A stretch of DNA of 55,149 nucleotides from an uncultured Acidobacteriia bacterium (GTDB lineage Bacteria; Acidobacteriota; Terriglobia; Bryobacterales; Bryobacteraceae): contig CAIRXZ010000275.1 of assembly GCA_903882645.1 (NCBI GenBank), forward strand, positions 1-55,149. The letters are read 5' to 3'. A program made the position numbers and the translations under genes. The number at the start of each line of letters is the position of its first letter. Position 1 is the first letter of the stretch. The notes below the pieces were generated by a model that was given only the letters and a program-made list of their open reading frames with translations, did not search any database and was not told where the DNA came from. Below, in pieces: positions 33,202 to 42,281 of the stretch.

Positions 33202-34674
33202 CTACCGTGGGACCTGGAAATTCCAGCCACGTGGCGCGTCGGCGCTCAGGTGGAGTGGTGCGCGCCGGCCGGATGCGAGACTTCGCGGCCAACGTCCGGG
33301 CGCGGCCGGTCTCCACTGCCTCGCGAGACCGAGGAGGATTCCGAACATGAGATAAGTCGGAACAGCTCCGAAGGGAGTTTCAAGGACGTTACCACTGAGC
33401 GCCGACAGCATTACGCTCAGCCCTCCGGCTATGATGCCATCCCTGACAGGAGAGCCTGGACATCGGGCTACTTCCGCAATGAAGGCCAGAAGGAGGCAGG
33501 CGTAAAGCGCGCATCCAACCAGCCCCGTATACCCGAGCAGGTAGATAGCGAAATTGTGCGGCGTTCTGAGGGTATCGTTGAATCCGGCGATCCCGGTGAG
33601 CAGACTTCCCAGCGAGAAGCCATATCCATGACCGATCATCCAGTCGCTGCGCGTCGCCATCGAATCGATGACGGCATTCCAAAACTCTTTCCGCCAGTCG
33701 GCCGTTCCGGCTTCGCTCGCGACAAAGGAGTCGTCTTCGCCGGCCCCGGATGCTATTCTGCTGGCGAGGTCCCGATCGAAGATTGCGGTCACCCGGGCGG
33801 TCACTCTAGCCGGCGTGAGGGCGCCAACGCGGCCGCCAAAATCCGGAAGAAGGCCTGGCAGGAAAGCCGCCACGAATGCGTATGTCACTGCGGTTCCCGC
33901 GAGTAATGCGGCGGTCAGGGCGCGGCGCTTGCGCCGGCACAGGAGAAAGAGCACCCCGACCATGGCGCCCAATATCGAGGAACGCGGCCCGAGCAGCATC
34001 GCGAGCATCGCGAAGGAGGATGAGATCACGAAACGGGTATCCATCCTGCGGGCGAAAGCCACGGCGAACAGGAGGCACCCGCCGACTGGTACGCCAGGCA
34101 AGAACACATCTTGCTTCCAGGGGAGAGAGAATCCGGCGTGGTAGCGGCCAACGACCAGCGTACTTGCCGCGACGGCGAGACCGACGAGCACGTTCACGTT
34201 GTTGAAATACTTTCGCATCAGATCGAACGAAACATAGCGGGCCGCGGACAAGCCGACGAAAAGGAGCAATGGGTAGTAGTGCGTCGCAAGGCCCCGGAGA
34301 CTATCTCCGAGTGAATAGCCGCCGCCGAATCCTCTCAGGGTTTCGATCGCGCCCCATGCGAGAAACGAAATCACAGCCAGCGGTAGCAGGGGTTTCGCCC
34401 GGAGTTCGGACCGGAATGTATCCAGCCAGCCCCCTTTGCCCTTCAGGGCCGTCCACAGGAGGAGGGCCTCCCCCGGGTAAAATCCCGGTACGCCAAGATA
34501 GGCGAAGGTGCGCCCCTGGACCTGATATCCCGCGCACACGAACAGCACGAAAAACCGTAATCGCCTTGCGGAAGCGAGGGCTGACCGGAGTTGCTTCGGC
34601 GAGTTGCGCCAAAGGGGGCTTATCCGGACGCTCGGCCGCGGCGCCGCGTTGCTCAGATCAATGGTATTGTTCAT
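33202..34674 (-). CDS. wzy: O-antigen ligase/polymerase family protein (Wzy)
   Basis: The 490-residue protein has about 10-12 hydrophobic helices and the family's large periplasmic loop, ending with RTPHNFAIYLLGYTGLVG near 385, the signature of Wzy_C proteins. It should join undecaprenyl-linked repeat units into polymer on the periplasmic side. It is the only such gene in the locus, so polymerase rather than ligase is the simplest reading. The ATG at 34674 overlaps the preceding glycosyltransferase gene by 17 bases. Confidence 0.85.
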   Translation of the reverse strand: MNNTIDLSNAAPRPSVRISPLWRNSPKQLRSALASARRLRFFVLFVCAGYQVQGRTFAYLGVPGFYPGEALLLWTALKGKGGWLDTFRSELRAKPLLPLAVISFLAWGAIETLRGFGGGYSLGDSLRGLATHYYPLLLFVGLSAARYVSFDLMRKYFNNVNVLVGLAVAASTLVVGRYHAGFSLPWKQDVFLPGVPVGGCLLFAVAFARRMDTRFVISSSFAMLAMLLGPRSSILGAMVGVLFLLCRRKRRALTAALLAGTAVTYAFVAAFLPGLLPDFGGRVGALTPARVTARVTAIFDRDLASRIASGAGEDDSFVASEAGTADWRKEFWNAVIDSMATRSDWMIGHGYGFSLGSLLTGIAGFNDTLRTPHNFAIYLLGYTGLVGCALYACLLLAFIAEVARCPGSPVRDGIIAGGLSVMLSALSGNVLETPFGAVPTYLMFGILLGLARQWRPAAPGRWPRSLASGRRAPLHLSADAPRGWNFQVPR

Positions 34675-35869
34675 ACCAGGCTTCCATCTGACGGGCGCGC
34701 TGGTCCCAGGTGTTCGACCTTGCAAACTGCAGCGCGGCGGCGCCTCGCTCGAGTCGGGCTTTCGGATTACGCACCGCTTCGCGAATTGCCTCCGCGAGCG
34801 CCGCGACCGTTGCGCGAGGGTTGGTTACGGGCACCTTCCAACCCGCGTTGCCTGGCAGCAGCGCCCCAATCGCCTGATGGTCCAGGGCTATGATGGGAAG
34901 GCCCTGGGCGGCCGCTTCCAACGTAATGGAGCCAAATGCATCGCGCAAGGTCGTTACGAGCAGAGCGTCGGCCTGGCGAAGGTGATTTTGGACGGCCTCC
35001 TGCGTTAGAAATCCGAGGAATTTCACCTTGTGGGCCACCCCAAGGTTGCTCGCAAGCTTCGCGCACTTGTCGCGCTCGGGACCTCGCCCGCTCACCTCGA
35101 GCTGAACGTCGGCGTCTCCTGCCGCGGCCAGCGCCTCAATCGCCAGGGCCAAGCCCTTCCTTGGCTCAAGCCTCCCACTCCAGTGCAATACGACTGTCGC
35201 GCGTCTGCCTTTCTCCTGAAGAGAATCGGCTAACCACTCTTCCCGGACCCCGCTCTCAAGGAATAGCTTTACCGACTTTGCGCCTGCCGCTTCAAGCAGT
35301 TCCTTCGCTTCGTTGGTTGTAGCCAGGATCAGCGCGCAGTTGCGAACAGCCCGGCGAAAGTGAGGGCTGGCGCCGGTTAGGCGCAGCCGTGCGGTTCTTG
35401 CGACCTGCTTTAGCCGATCTCTCCCGAAGTACTTGCGAAACTGGCGGGGAGCGACTTGCGCCCCGCCAACGGGACCCCAGAAGAATGGGATAGGCAGCTT
35501 CCAGAGCAGGGGAACAACGCCGACTGTCCCCCAACTCACGTGATGCGAAAGGTCGAATCCGACCTGCCGATGCAGCCGCTGAGCTGCCCGCAAGGCGGCA
35601 TGCTGCCATAAAATGTAATGCAGCCGCAGCCCCTTCTCCCCCCTTTCAGGACGCCAGGGGTCGAGGTAGCGCGGTAGCGTGACATACTCGAAAGTCAGGT
35701 TTGGGATTGGCGAACAGCCAAGGTACTTCTCGATCTCAGCCCTATGCTCTGGGTGTACGATTGCCCAAACGCGGTGCCGCAGCGAAAGTTGCAGGGCCCA
35801 GTTCCACGTCAATCCTGGTTCAGACCCGAGATTTGGCCCGCAGGCATGGCCAACAAGCAAGATCTTCAT
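34658..35869 (-). CDS. Glycosyltransferase family 4
   Basis: The 403-residue GT-B protein starts KILLVGHACGPNLGSEPG. The N-terminal domain has HHVSWGTVGVVPLLW and PFFWGPVGGAQVAPR, the donor domain HWSGRLEPRKGLALAIEAL and LRDAFGSITLEAAAQGLP (the GT4 acidic site) near 325. The Gly-rich GSEPGL start is typical of GT4 enzymes in acidobacterial and cyanobacterial EPS clusters. The frame continues upstream, but ATG 35869 starts the fold. Confidence 0.87.
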   Translation of the reverse strand: MKILLVGHACGPNLGSEPGLTWNWALQLSLRHRVWAIVHPEHRAEIEKYLGCSPIPNLTFEYVTLPRYLDPWRPERGEKGLRLHYILWQHAALRAAQRLHRQVGFDLSHHVSWGTVGVVPLLWKLPIPFFWGPVGGAQVAPRQFRKYFGRDRLKQVARTARLRLTGASPHFRRAVRNCALILATTNEAKELLEAAGAKSVKLFLESGVREEWLADSLQEKGRRATVVLHWSGRLEPRKGLALAIEALAAAGDADVQLEVSGRGPERDKCAKLASNLGVAHKVKFLGFLTQEAVQNHLRQADALLVTTLRDAFGSITLEAAAQGLPIIALDHQAIGALLPGNAGWKVPVTNPRATVAALAEAIREAVRNPKARLERGAAALQFARSNTWDQRARQMEAWYEQYH

Positions 35870-36014
35870 TTTAGGTACGATTCCCTCGACGCTGAATGAC
35901 GGTCGGTAGGTCTCGGCTCGAAGCGCGGATGCTACTCCTAAGAATTGCAAATCAGAATCATGGCAAAGGACATGTTGGACCTACGTCAACGCCCGTTTAG
36001 ACAGGTTCTTCAAT

Positions 36015-36102
36015 GTGGGGCAGGTTGTCAACCTGCGGCGGGTTGGCAACCCGCCTGGAGCGCCGGTAAACAACCGGCGCGCAGCTTGACAAGCTGCCCC
36101 AC
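36015..36102. repeat. Cloverleaf-like palindrome cluster
   Basis: An outer 9-bp stem (GTGGGGCAG at 36015-36023 with CTGCCCCAC at 36094-36102) can enclose, or compete with, four head-to-tail hairpins: GCAGGTTGTCAACCTGC, GGCGGGTTGGCAACCCGCC, GCGCCGGTAAACAACCGGCGC and GCAGCTTGACAAGCTGC. It lies between a methyltransferase gene and a glycosyltransferase gene and has no reading frame of note. Confidence 0.8.
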
Positions 36103-36122
36103 CGGCGAACACTCTCCAGCGG

Positions 36123-36920
36123 TCACGGTACCAGCGAAGAAGGAATCTTGCGGAGGGCCGCGAGCCTCTGAATATTATACAGGCCGGTCTCAGGCTGGCC
36201 GGCTTCGCGGCAGAATTGAATCCAGCCTTCGTTCACGTCGTCGGAGACCAGTACTCCCCCGGCTCGCACCTTAGGCCAGACGAGGCGGTATTCCCACAGC
36301 ATATGCTCCGGCGTGTGAAGATCGTCGTGAAAGAAAAGGTCCACATGCGGAAGACGGTCCAGCAGGGCCGGAAGAGCCGTCCGCACGTCTTGAAGAATCA
36401 TCGTGTGCCGGGCGCTTATTGCCTCTCGGATCGATTCGGGGACGGCCCATCCGACCCCTTTTGCAGGCCAGTCGAAACAGACTCCGTCGGTTTGTGGAAC
36501 GTTCTCCACCTGCGTCGGGGGCAGTTCGATCGAATATAACTCGCCATGCGCGTTGTCGATCAGCGCCGCTGCCAGAAATGAGGTTGAAACACCGGCCGCA
36601 ATTCCTGTTTCGATGACGTGATCCGGAGAAATAGCTCTTGCCAGCGAGTAGAGGATGATTCCATCCTCGAGGCTACAACCTCCCTGCTGTCCAGGGGCTG
36701 CCGCCACTTGCGCAATAACGCCCTGAAGGACGCTCCGCCAGCGTTCGAAATCCCGAAGCGCGGAGGCGCAGTGGATTCCGGAGTGTTCCAACCATTGTGC
36801 GGGGGTTGCCGCTCTGTGCCGAGCGTACGTCCACTTTGCCTGCAGCAGGCGCGCAATCCTGTCCGACCGGCGGCGGTAGTACGAAGAGGAAACGACTCGG
36901 TATAACTGGTGAAGATCCAT
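36123..36920 (-). CDS. Class I SAM-dependent methyltransferase
   Basis: The 265-residue protein has a helical N-terminus and then a Methyltransf_24-like Rossmann domain: HVIETGIAAGVSTSFLAAAL near 102 (AdoMet site), LYSIELP near 128 (acidic residue), and DLFFHDDLHTPEHMLWEY near 188 with GGVLVSDDV (metal-type or catalytic acids). It probably methylates a sugar hydroxyl of the EPS unit. AAGGA lies just before the ATG at 36920; a second ATG six bases up is possible. Confidence 0.8.
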   Translation of the reverse strand: MDLHQLYRVVSSSYYRRRSDRIARLLQAKWTYARHRAATPAQWLEHSGIHCASALRDFERWRSVLQGVIAQVAAAPGQQGGCSLEDGIILYSLARAISPDHVIETGIAAGVSTSFLAAALIDNAHGELYSIELPPTQVENVPQTDGVCFDWPAKGVGWAVPESIREAISARHTMILQDVRTALPALLDRLPHVDLFFHDDLHTPEHMLWEYRLVWPKVRAGGVLVSDDVNEGWIQFCREAGQPETGLYNIQRLAALRKIPSSLVP

Positions 36921-37020
36921 TCTCATCCTTCGACAGACTGCCACATTGCGGGCTGGCGTAATATGAAACCTATCGCACAGCAGTTCTCTGAACTCGAGTG
37001 TTGCGTAGCGCTCTTCAAAG

Positions 37021-38214
37021 TCAGGCCCCTGCGAAGACCAAGGCGCGACTCCAGCCGGATCCAGGGTATTCTGCTGACCTGGAACGCGTGACTAATTTGA
37101 AATCCCAAACGGGCCCCTTATGATCGCGCGAGCGCCTTACCGGCCAGACGCTCGGGAACATGCGGACGAGCAACCACTTGAAAAAAGCAGCTTTCCTGGA
37201 TTGGCCCCAGTAAAGGTAGAGCAATTCTCTACCGAGGAGCCTCGGACAAGCAAAAACGAGGCGCCAAAGGCGCGCCCGCCCGCCTACCGTAATGCTCCGA
37301 AGAAGGGTTTCGTCGATGCCCTCGCCCCTGAGAAGCTGTTCCGCCAAGCGATTCTCCGCACACACTGTCTTCCCAACGGCCTCAGGTGATATCTTGACGC
37401 CGCGCTGGCGGAGCGCGAATTCGGCAAGATCGGCGCAGACCCGTTGCATGAGCAGTAGCCGCCTTTGCACATCGGCAACGTTCGGCCCAGCTAAGCCGGT
37501 GCTGAGGTTACGCCCGTGGATCCTGTACAAAGCCAGCGCCTGATCAATCGATGCTACTTGAGCAACACATAGGGCCCGGTAGGTTACAACGCTGTCTGCC
37601 CACTCACGGAATCGTTCATCAGCCGGAAATACCCGGTCGGCGACCTGTCTACGAAGCGAAACGCCCGAGCAGGTGGGCATTCGGTGGCCGATGCCTCGAA
37701 GGACCTCTGGCCCGAGCCATCCCTCGTTGATCGTTCTTGGAACGCGTCGTTGCAGAACCCTAAGATCGCTCGTAACGCACGTAACCGGGTGTACCACAAG
37801 ACCGGCGCCCGCGGAAGCCCGATAGCACGACACAAGTTTCGCGAGTTTGGAGGGTAGAAACACGTCGTCGGAATCGAGCAGCTCGAGAATCTGCCCGCCG
37901 GCAAGACGCCAGGCGGCATTCAGGGCCGAACCCTGCCCTCCGTTCTCCTGCACGATGAGCTTGATGCGAGGATCGCGGAACGCATAGCTTCGTACGACCT
38001 CCACAGAGTTGTCCTTCGACCCATCGTCACAGATGCAGACCTCGAAATTCCCGTAGGTCTGCGCAAGTACGCTATCAATCGCCTCACCGATGTATCGAGC
38101 GTAGTTGTAGTTGGCGATCAGAACGGGAACCAGCGGCCGCTCCGGTAGGGCCGGGAGATCCATCGGTCGAAGCTGATCGACCGTCTTAAGCGCTAACTGC
38201 GGTGAAACCGACAC
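37021..38214 (-). CDS. Glycosyltransferase family 2
   Basis: The 397-residue GT-A enzyme has the family 2 motifs: VPVLIANYNYARYIGEAIDS at the start, CICDDGSKDNS near 62 (nucleotide site), LLDSDDVFLPSKL near 110 (DxD metal site), and a C-terminal helical part. It transfers a sugar in the cytoplasm. The preferred start is GTG 38214, eight bases after AAGGAG, giving a 29-base overlap with glf. The second GT2 gene nearby (39528-40634) is related, with matching NYNYA.YIG.AI sequences, and may be an old duplicate. Confidence 0.86.
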   Translation of the reverse strand: MSVSPQLALKTVDQLRPMDLPALPERPLVPVLIANYNYARYIGEAIDSVLAQTYGNFEVCICDDGSKDNSVEVVRSYAFRDPRIKLIVQENGGQGSALNAAWRLAGGQILELLDSDDVFLPSKLAKLVSCYRASAGAGLVVHPVTCVTSDLRVLQRRVPRTINEGWLGPEVLRGIGHRMPTCSGVSLRRQVADRVFPADERFREWADSVVTYRALCVAQVASIDQALALYRIHGRNLSTGLAGPNVADVQRRLLLMQRVCADLAEFALRQRGVKISPEAVGKTVCAENRLAEQLLRGEGIDETLLRSITVGGRARLWRLVFACPRLLGRELLYLYWGQSRKAAFFKWLLVRMFPSVWPVRRSRDHKGPVWDFKLVTRSRSAEYPGSGWSRALVFAGA

Positions 38215-39343
38215 TCTTTTGGCTCCTTGCACAAATTTCCTCGAATAGTTTTAGCGCTCGCCCAACCGCCTGGTCCATGTTGTAGTACTTGTAGTCCGCC
38301 AACCGGCCGGCGAACATCACCCCATCGTTTATGCGCTGCGCCTCGCGCAAATACTTGTCATGCCGCTCACGATGCTCGGTCTTCGGCACCGGGTAGTAGG
38401 GTTCATTGATACCCGGCTCGTGTGCCTCCGGATACTCGTACGCGATCGTCGTCCTAGGAGATTGCTGGCCGGTGAGCTGCTTGAACTCCGTGATACGCGT
38501 GAAGCCATGCTCGTTAGGATAGTTCACCTGCGCGGTTTGCTGGAAGCTGCTCGTCGGCTCGTTTCGAAACTCGAAACGCAGACTCCGGTACGGCAGGGCT
38601 CCGTGAAGGTAGTCGAAGTATTCGTCGATTGGTCCCGTGAAGACCATCCCACTGAAAGCAATCTCTTCCGCAACGCCCCGATAATCCGTTTTCAGGAGAA
38701 TCCGAATGTTGGGATGCGAGAGCATTCTGCGAAACATCTCGGTATAGCCCAGCCGCGGGATTGCCTGAAAACAGTCCTGGAAGTAACTATCGTCGCGACT
38801 GATGAAGACGGGCACGCGTCCGGTCACGGAAGGGTCAAGTTCCTCGGGTTTCAGCCCCCACTGTTTTGTTGTATAGCCTTCGAAGATGTTACGGTAGACG
38901 TACGTCGCGAGCTCCTTCAAATCCGCATCTGATTCGTCGAGCATTTTCAGAACTGGAACTTTCGCGCCGAATCCGAAGCGTTCGATGAGCCTGCGCTCGA
39001 CACGTTCCGCCAGTGTTTTCGGGAAAAGCGCCTCCAGCGAATTGAGATTGAAGGGTACAGGCGCCAGCCTTCCCTCGACGAAGGCTTGTACATGATGGTA
39101 ATAAGGACGCCAGGAGGTGAACCGTGAGAGGTACTCCCATATGTTCTGCGAATTCGTATGGAAAATGTGCGGGCCGTACTTGTGGACCAGAATCCCGTGT
39201 TCATCGTAGTGGTCGTACGCGTTGCCGCCGATGTGATCGCGGCGGTCGACGACCAGAACTTTCTGGTTTAACTGGGAAGCGATGCGCTCCGCCAGGACCG
39301 CTCCGGTAAACCCGGCCCCTACGATGAGCCAGTCGACTTTCAT
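38186..39343 (-). CDS. glf: UDP-galactopyranose mutase
   Basis: This flavoenzyme turns UDP-galactopyranose into UDP-galactofuranose. The 385-residue protein has the FAD motif VGAGFTGAVLAERIA at 8-22, VVDRRDHIGGNAYD near 34-47, HKYGPHIFHT near 58-67, and the conserved NIFEGYTTKQWG near 150 and RLADYKYYNMDQAV near 350, which hold the active-site Arg and Tyr residues. Its presence implies galactofuranose in the EPS. ATG 39343 overlaps the stop of the small upstream gene. Confidence 0.95.
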   Translation of the reverse strand: MKVDWLIVGAGFTGAVLAERIASQLNQKVLVVDRRDHIGGNAYDHYDEHGILVHKYGPHIFHTNSQNIWEYLSRFTSWRPYYHHVQAFVEGRLAPVPFNLNSLEALFPKTLAERVERRLIERFGFGAKVPVLKMLDESDADLKELATYVYRNIFEGYTTKQWGLKPEELDPSVTGRVPVFISRDDSYFQDCFQAIPRLGYTEMFRRMLSHPNIRILLKTDYRGVAEEIAFSGMVFTGPIDEYFDYLHGALPYRSLRFEFRNEPTSSFQQTAQVNYPNEHGFTRITEFKQLTGQQSPRTTIAYEYPEAHEPGINEPYYPVPKTEHRERHDKYLREAQRINDGVMFAGRLADYKYYNMDQAVGRALKLFEEICARSQKSVGFTAVSA

Positions 39344-39531
39344 GCGACGGCCTCTTTCACTTCGGGCACAACGCCCCACGGGTCAAGTTTGCGGCGGCGC
39401 AGAAGGAGGACAATCGATCCCATGACCAAAATCTCCCCGAGCACGACGCTTACCGCGATTCCCATCTGCTGGTAGTGGCGTGTGAGCAGCAAAGCAAATA
39501 CAGATCCCCCAAAAACCGGCCATGGCTTCAC
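39340..39531 (-). CDS. Small membrane protein like the C-terminus of a flippase
   Basis: The 63-residue product is one amphipathic start, two hydrophobic stretches and a basic stop-transfer end. The segment RHYQQMGIAVSVVLGEILVM is like the last helices of Wzx-type flippases, where a Gly-rich turn is followed by a Glu-containing helix. It overlaps both neighbours by four bases (ATGA), so it is translated if they are. It may be a leftover of an older wzx gene, kept for its place in the coupled chain; a full Wzx gene lies upstream. Confidence 0.6.
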   Translation of the reverse strand: MKPWPVFGGSVFALLLTRHYQQMGIAVSVVLGEILVMGSIVLLLRRRKLDPWGVVPEVKEAVA

Positions 39532-40634
39532 TTGTCATACACATGGCGAATTATCAGCCATAGCACTCTCTTGAGTCGCCCGGTCTCAAGCAACAGCCGG
39601 ACCGCAAAGCGAAACGCCGGCAGAGGCAGATACACAGAATACCTCCAAAATAAATAGTAGGTGGTCCTCGTTTTCACCGCTGCCTCACTCCTTGCAACCA
39701 GTGTTGCATGGACTGCGCGGTAATCGTCGTTCCGTGCAAATCGCAGGCAGATGTACTCAATGGTCAGTTGCCTGAGAGAAGGTGGGCGTTCACGGATAAA
39801 CCGATGCAATTCCGGGTGCATTGTCGCGATGTAACGTCTCTGGGCCTCGTTCCCGTAGGCCATTAGAGTCGACATGTGGACAAAAGAGTCGAGCGTCAGT
39901 CCGGGCCGATTGTAGTCATTGCGTGAGTGTGTCCGATAAGAAGAGAGGGGCTCATTCACCCCGGCTACGCAAGTTAATAACGGGGCAATCCCCACGATGA
40001 AGACGTCCGCCGCGCAGAATGGGTGCTCCGGGAGCGGGAATATGCGCTGCGCCACCTCTCTGCGCAGACACAAGGCGGTTTCCGGAACCGCGAATGACGG
40101 AATGCTTCCCTGGCAAATGGCTTCGGGACCAAACCAACCGGAGTTGATTCGTCCCAGCAAAGGGGTAGCGCCGATTAGTCGCCCGGCGGAATCGATGCGC
40201 AATTCGCGATGCATTAGAAAGCCCGCATCCGCGTTCCTGCGAAGGTTCTCGAGGACACGCTCGAGCTTGTATGGGAGGTAGGTATCGTCGGAATCGAGAA
40301 TACAAACGATGTGGCCGGCAGAGGCGCGGTATCCCCGGTTCAACCCGCCGACGCCGAGACCGTGCAATTGTCGAATCAGACGAATGCGAGGGTCGCTTTG
40401 GGCGTACGGCTCGACCACGTCGCACGATCGGTCGGTGGACCCATTGTCGACGATGATTAATTCCCAGTGCGTATATGTTTGCTGCTGGACGCTTTCGATC
40501 GCCTGACCGATGTATTCCGCATAATTGTAGTTGGTCATAAGGATTGAGAAGAGCGGCCGCTCCGGCAGAGGGACCAAGGGCATAGGCTGAAGCCTTGCAA
40601 CGAAGTCTTCAACAGTCGTCATGGAGTTAGTCAT
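39528..40634 (-). CDS. Glycosyltransferase family 2
   Basis: The 368-residue GT-A enzyme shows FSILMTNYNYAEYIGQAIES near 28-47, IIVDNGSTDRS near 62, ILDSDDTYLPYKL near 110 (DxD) and a helical C-terminal part with RLKRVLWLIIRHVYDK. Donor and acceptor are unknown. The ATG at 40634 overlaps the wzx stop (ATGACTAA); an internal ATG at 40622 is an alternative. Related in sequence to the GT2 at 37021-38214. Confidence 0.86.
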   Translation of the reverse strand: MTNSMTTVEDFVARLQPMPLVPLPERPLFSILMTNYNYAEYIGQAIESVQQQTYTHWELIIVDNGSTDRSCDVVEPYAQSDPRIRLIRQLHGLGVGGLNRGYRASAGHIVCILDSDDTYLPYKLERVLENLRRNADAGFLMHRELRIDSAGRLIGATPLLGRINSGWFGPEAICQGSIPSFAVPETALCLRREVAQRIFPLPEHPFCAADVFIVGIAPLLTCVAGVNEPLSSYRTHSRNDYNRPGLTLDSFVHMSTLMAYGNEAQRRYIATMHPELHRFIRERPPSLRQLTIEYICLRFARNDDYRAVHATLVARSEAAVKTRTTYYLFWRYSVYLPLPAFRFAVRLLLETGRLKRVLWLIIRHVYDK

Positions 40635-42057
40635 CGGATGAACAGACCACGAGGGGATCCGCGGGAAAGTCGATGTGCGCGTCGCTGTGCCACTCCCGGC
40701 GCCTGGCGAAGAATACCCACGTGCTAGGGCCGAGACCGTAGAGAGAGCCGATCGCCAGATTGCCAAGAACGATTCCGGCGGCGCCAAAGCTCCTGCCTAA
40801 TACTACGGTTGACAGCGCCATGAGCGCCGCGCCGCCCATGGAGAGGAACAGGAAGGGCTCTTTCTTGTGCGCGCGCAAATACGTGGCTTCGGCATAGATG
40901 ATGTACTGGATCAGCGTCGCCAGCGCAAGGAAGACTACCGGAAGAGGGTTGAGAACCCTTTGCGCGAAGGGATGCCCTTGACGGTTCAGCCAGTAAACAA
41001 CGCCCACGAACGCTGTCAATCCGGTCAGCAGCGGCACGAGGGAATGCGCGACAGCCCGGGCAAAGAGCCGGTCGAGTTTGCCATACTCCCGTTTGGCGAT
41101 GAGCATACCGAACGCCGGTGCTTTTGTCGTGAGCCATATCATCGATGTCCATAGGATGGCGTTGAAGGCGCTCACAGTGAGGCCCATCCGCCCGGCCTCG
41201 GCGGCGCCTCGAAACATGAAGAGTACCGGATTGAAGAGCTGGAATATCAAGAAGCCGCTCATGCTGCTCAGCGCCATCCGCCACTGGAAGGGCCAGACCT
41301 CCGCCCGCCAGTGCAACTCGCATCCGGACCATCGAGGGTCGAGCAAATCCAGGAAGTATTTGCGGCGCGTGGTGATCACCCACAGGACCGTCCAGGCAAG
41401 ACCGGCGCTCTGACCGACTGGCATCGCCAGCAAGCCCAACCGGGAGTGAAGCCCGAACCAGAGGGCCAAACTGCCCAGCACGACCTCGACGAATCGCACT
41501 CGCCCGACGAGCGCAACCAGCCCACACCCTTCCAGCAGGGCCAAGGCGGGCGCCACCAGGAGGTTTCCACCCGCGAGCAAAGCCACAGCCACCCATGCCG
41601 TACGCCAGTTGACGGCCCCGCCTCTCGACTGATAGTGACCGAAGAAAACAGTGCCGGCCGTGAGCAGGACGGCGATGAAGGCCACGGAAGCCACCGAATA
41701 CCACCGCAGGGCCCCGCGCCACAGGCCCGAAAGGCGCGCCTTCGCGCGCGGGTCGCCAATCACTACGCCACCCGCCGCCCACCTCAAGTGGGCCATCTCG
41801 TGGCTGGCGCACTGGAGCAGCACGAAGGAAAAGGACATATCGAAGAAGACGCGCAGGCCCAATACGCTCAAGAAGGTGAAGTAGTAACCCTGCTCGGCAG
41901 GGGTCACGTATACCACGAGCAAAGCGGCTGTAATGGCATTTGCGGCAAAAGCCGACGCTCTGCCGGCGAGCACGCTAAGAACTGCGGAGTCAACCCCGAG
42001 CAGTGCAAGAATCGAGACAAATGGCCGGGACGATTTCTGCCATAAAGTCTTCTGCAT
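40627..42057 (-). CDS. wzx: Polysaccharide flippase-like membrane protein (Wzx type)
   Basis: The 476-residue protein has about 12 hydrophobic helices arranged like the MOP superfamily flippases that move undecaprenyl-linked repeat units across the inner membrane. Examples are SAFAANAITAALLVVYVTPA near 35, a central GRMGLTVSAFNAILWTS region, and IVLGNLAIGSLYGLGPS near the end. It is the only full flippase candidate in the locus. The sequence is far from characterised Wzx proteins. ATG 42057 directly follows the stop of a gene remnant (TAAAATG); ATG 42069 is also possible. Confidence 0.75.
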   Translation of the reverse strand: MQKTLWQKSSRPFVSILALLGVDSAVLSVLAGRASAFAANAITAALLVVYVTPAEQGYYFTFLSVLGLRVFFDMSFSFVLLQCASHEMAHLRWAAGGVVIGDPRAKARLSGLWRGALRWYSVASVAFIAVLLTAGTVFFGHYQSRGGAVNWRTAWVAVALLAGGNLLVAPALALLEGCGLVALVGRVRFVEVVLGSLALWFGLHSRLGLLAMPVGQSAGLAWTVLWVITTRRKYFLDLLDPRWSGCELHWRAEVWPFQWRMALSSMSGFLIFQLFNPVLFMFRGAAEAGRMGLTVSAFNAILWTSMIWLTTKAPAFGMLIAKREYGKLDRLFARAVAHSLVPLLTGLTAFVGVVYWLNRQGHPFAQRVLNPLPVVFLALATLIQYIIYAEATYLRAHKKEPFLFLSMGGAALMALSTVVLGRSFGAAGIVLGNLAIGSLYGLGPSTWVFFARRREWHSDAHIDFPADPLVVCSSDD

Positions 42058-42058
42058 T

Positions 42059-42281
42059 TTATGCGGCATCCGCCCAGTCGGTCTCCATATCTCGTTGGCC
42101 GGCCGCCGGCCCGGGCGACTTCTCGTAACCCCCATAAACCACCAAGCCGGCCAGATGGAGATGCGGCCGGATGGCGTGGTCGGTGGCTTGCGCGCGTAAG
42201 CCCTGGGCGCGCATGAGGTTGATGCAGTGCTTAGGGGGATACGTGACTGAAATAGGTTCGCCGCGCGCAACTTTGACGTGG
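42059..42281 (-). pseudogene. C-terminal coding remnant, family unknown
   Basis: Between the SDR gene and wzx one frame reads like protein: DHVKVARGEPISVTYPPKHC, then LRPHLHLAGLVVYGGYEKSPG-like sequence, ending with a stop right before wzx. No normal start codon exists before an internal ATG at 42214, which would give only 51 residues. It is best read as the tail of a lost gene that was coupled to wzx. I do not recognise the family. Confidence 0.35.

Noticed and set aside
36015-36102. CRISPR array
   Set aside because: The units are palindromes with different sequences and no constant repeat with spacers; no cas genes are in the window.
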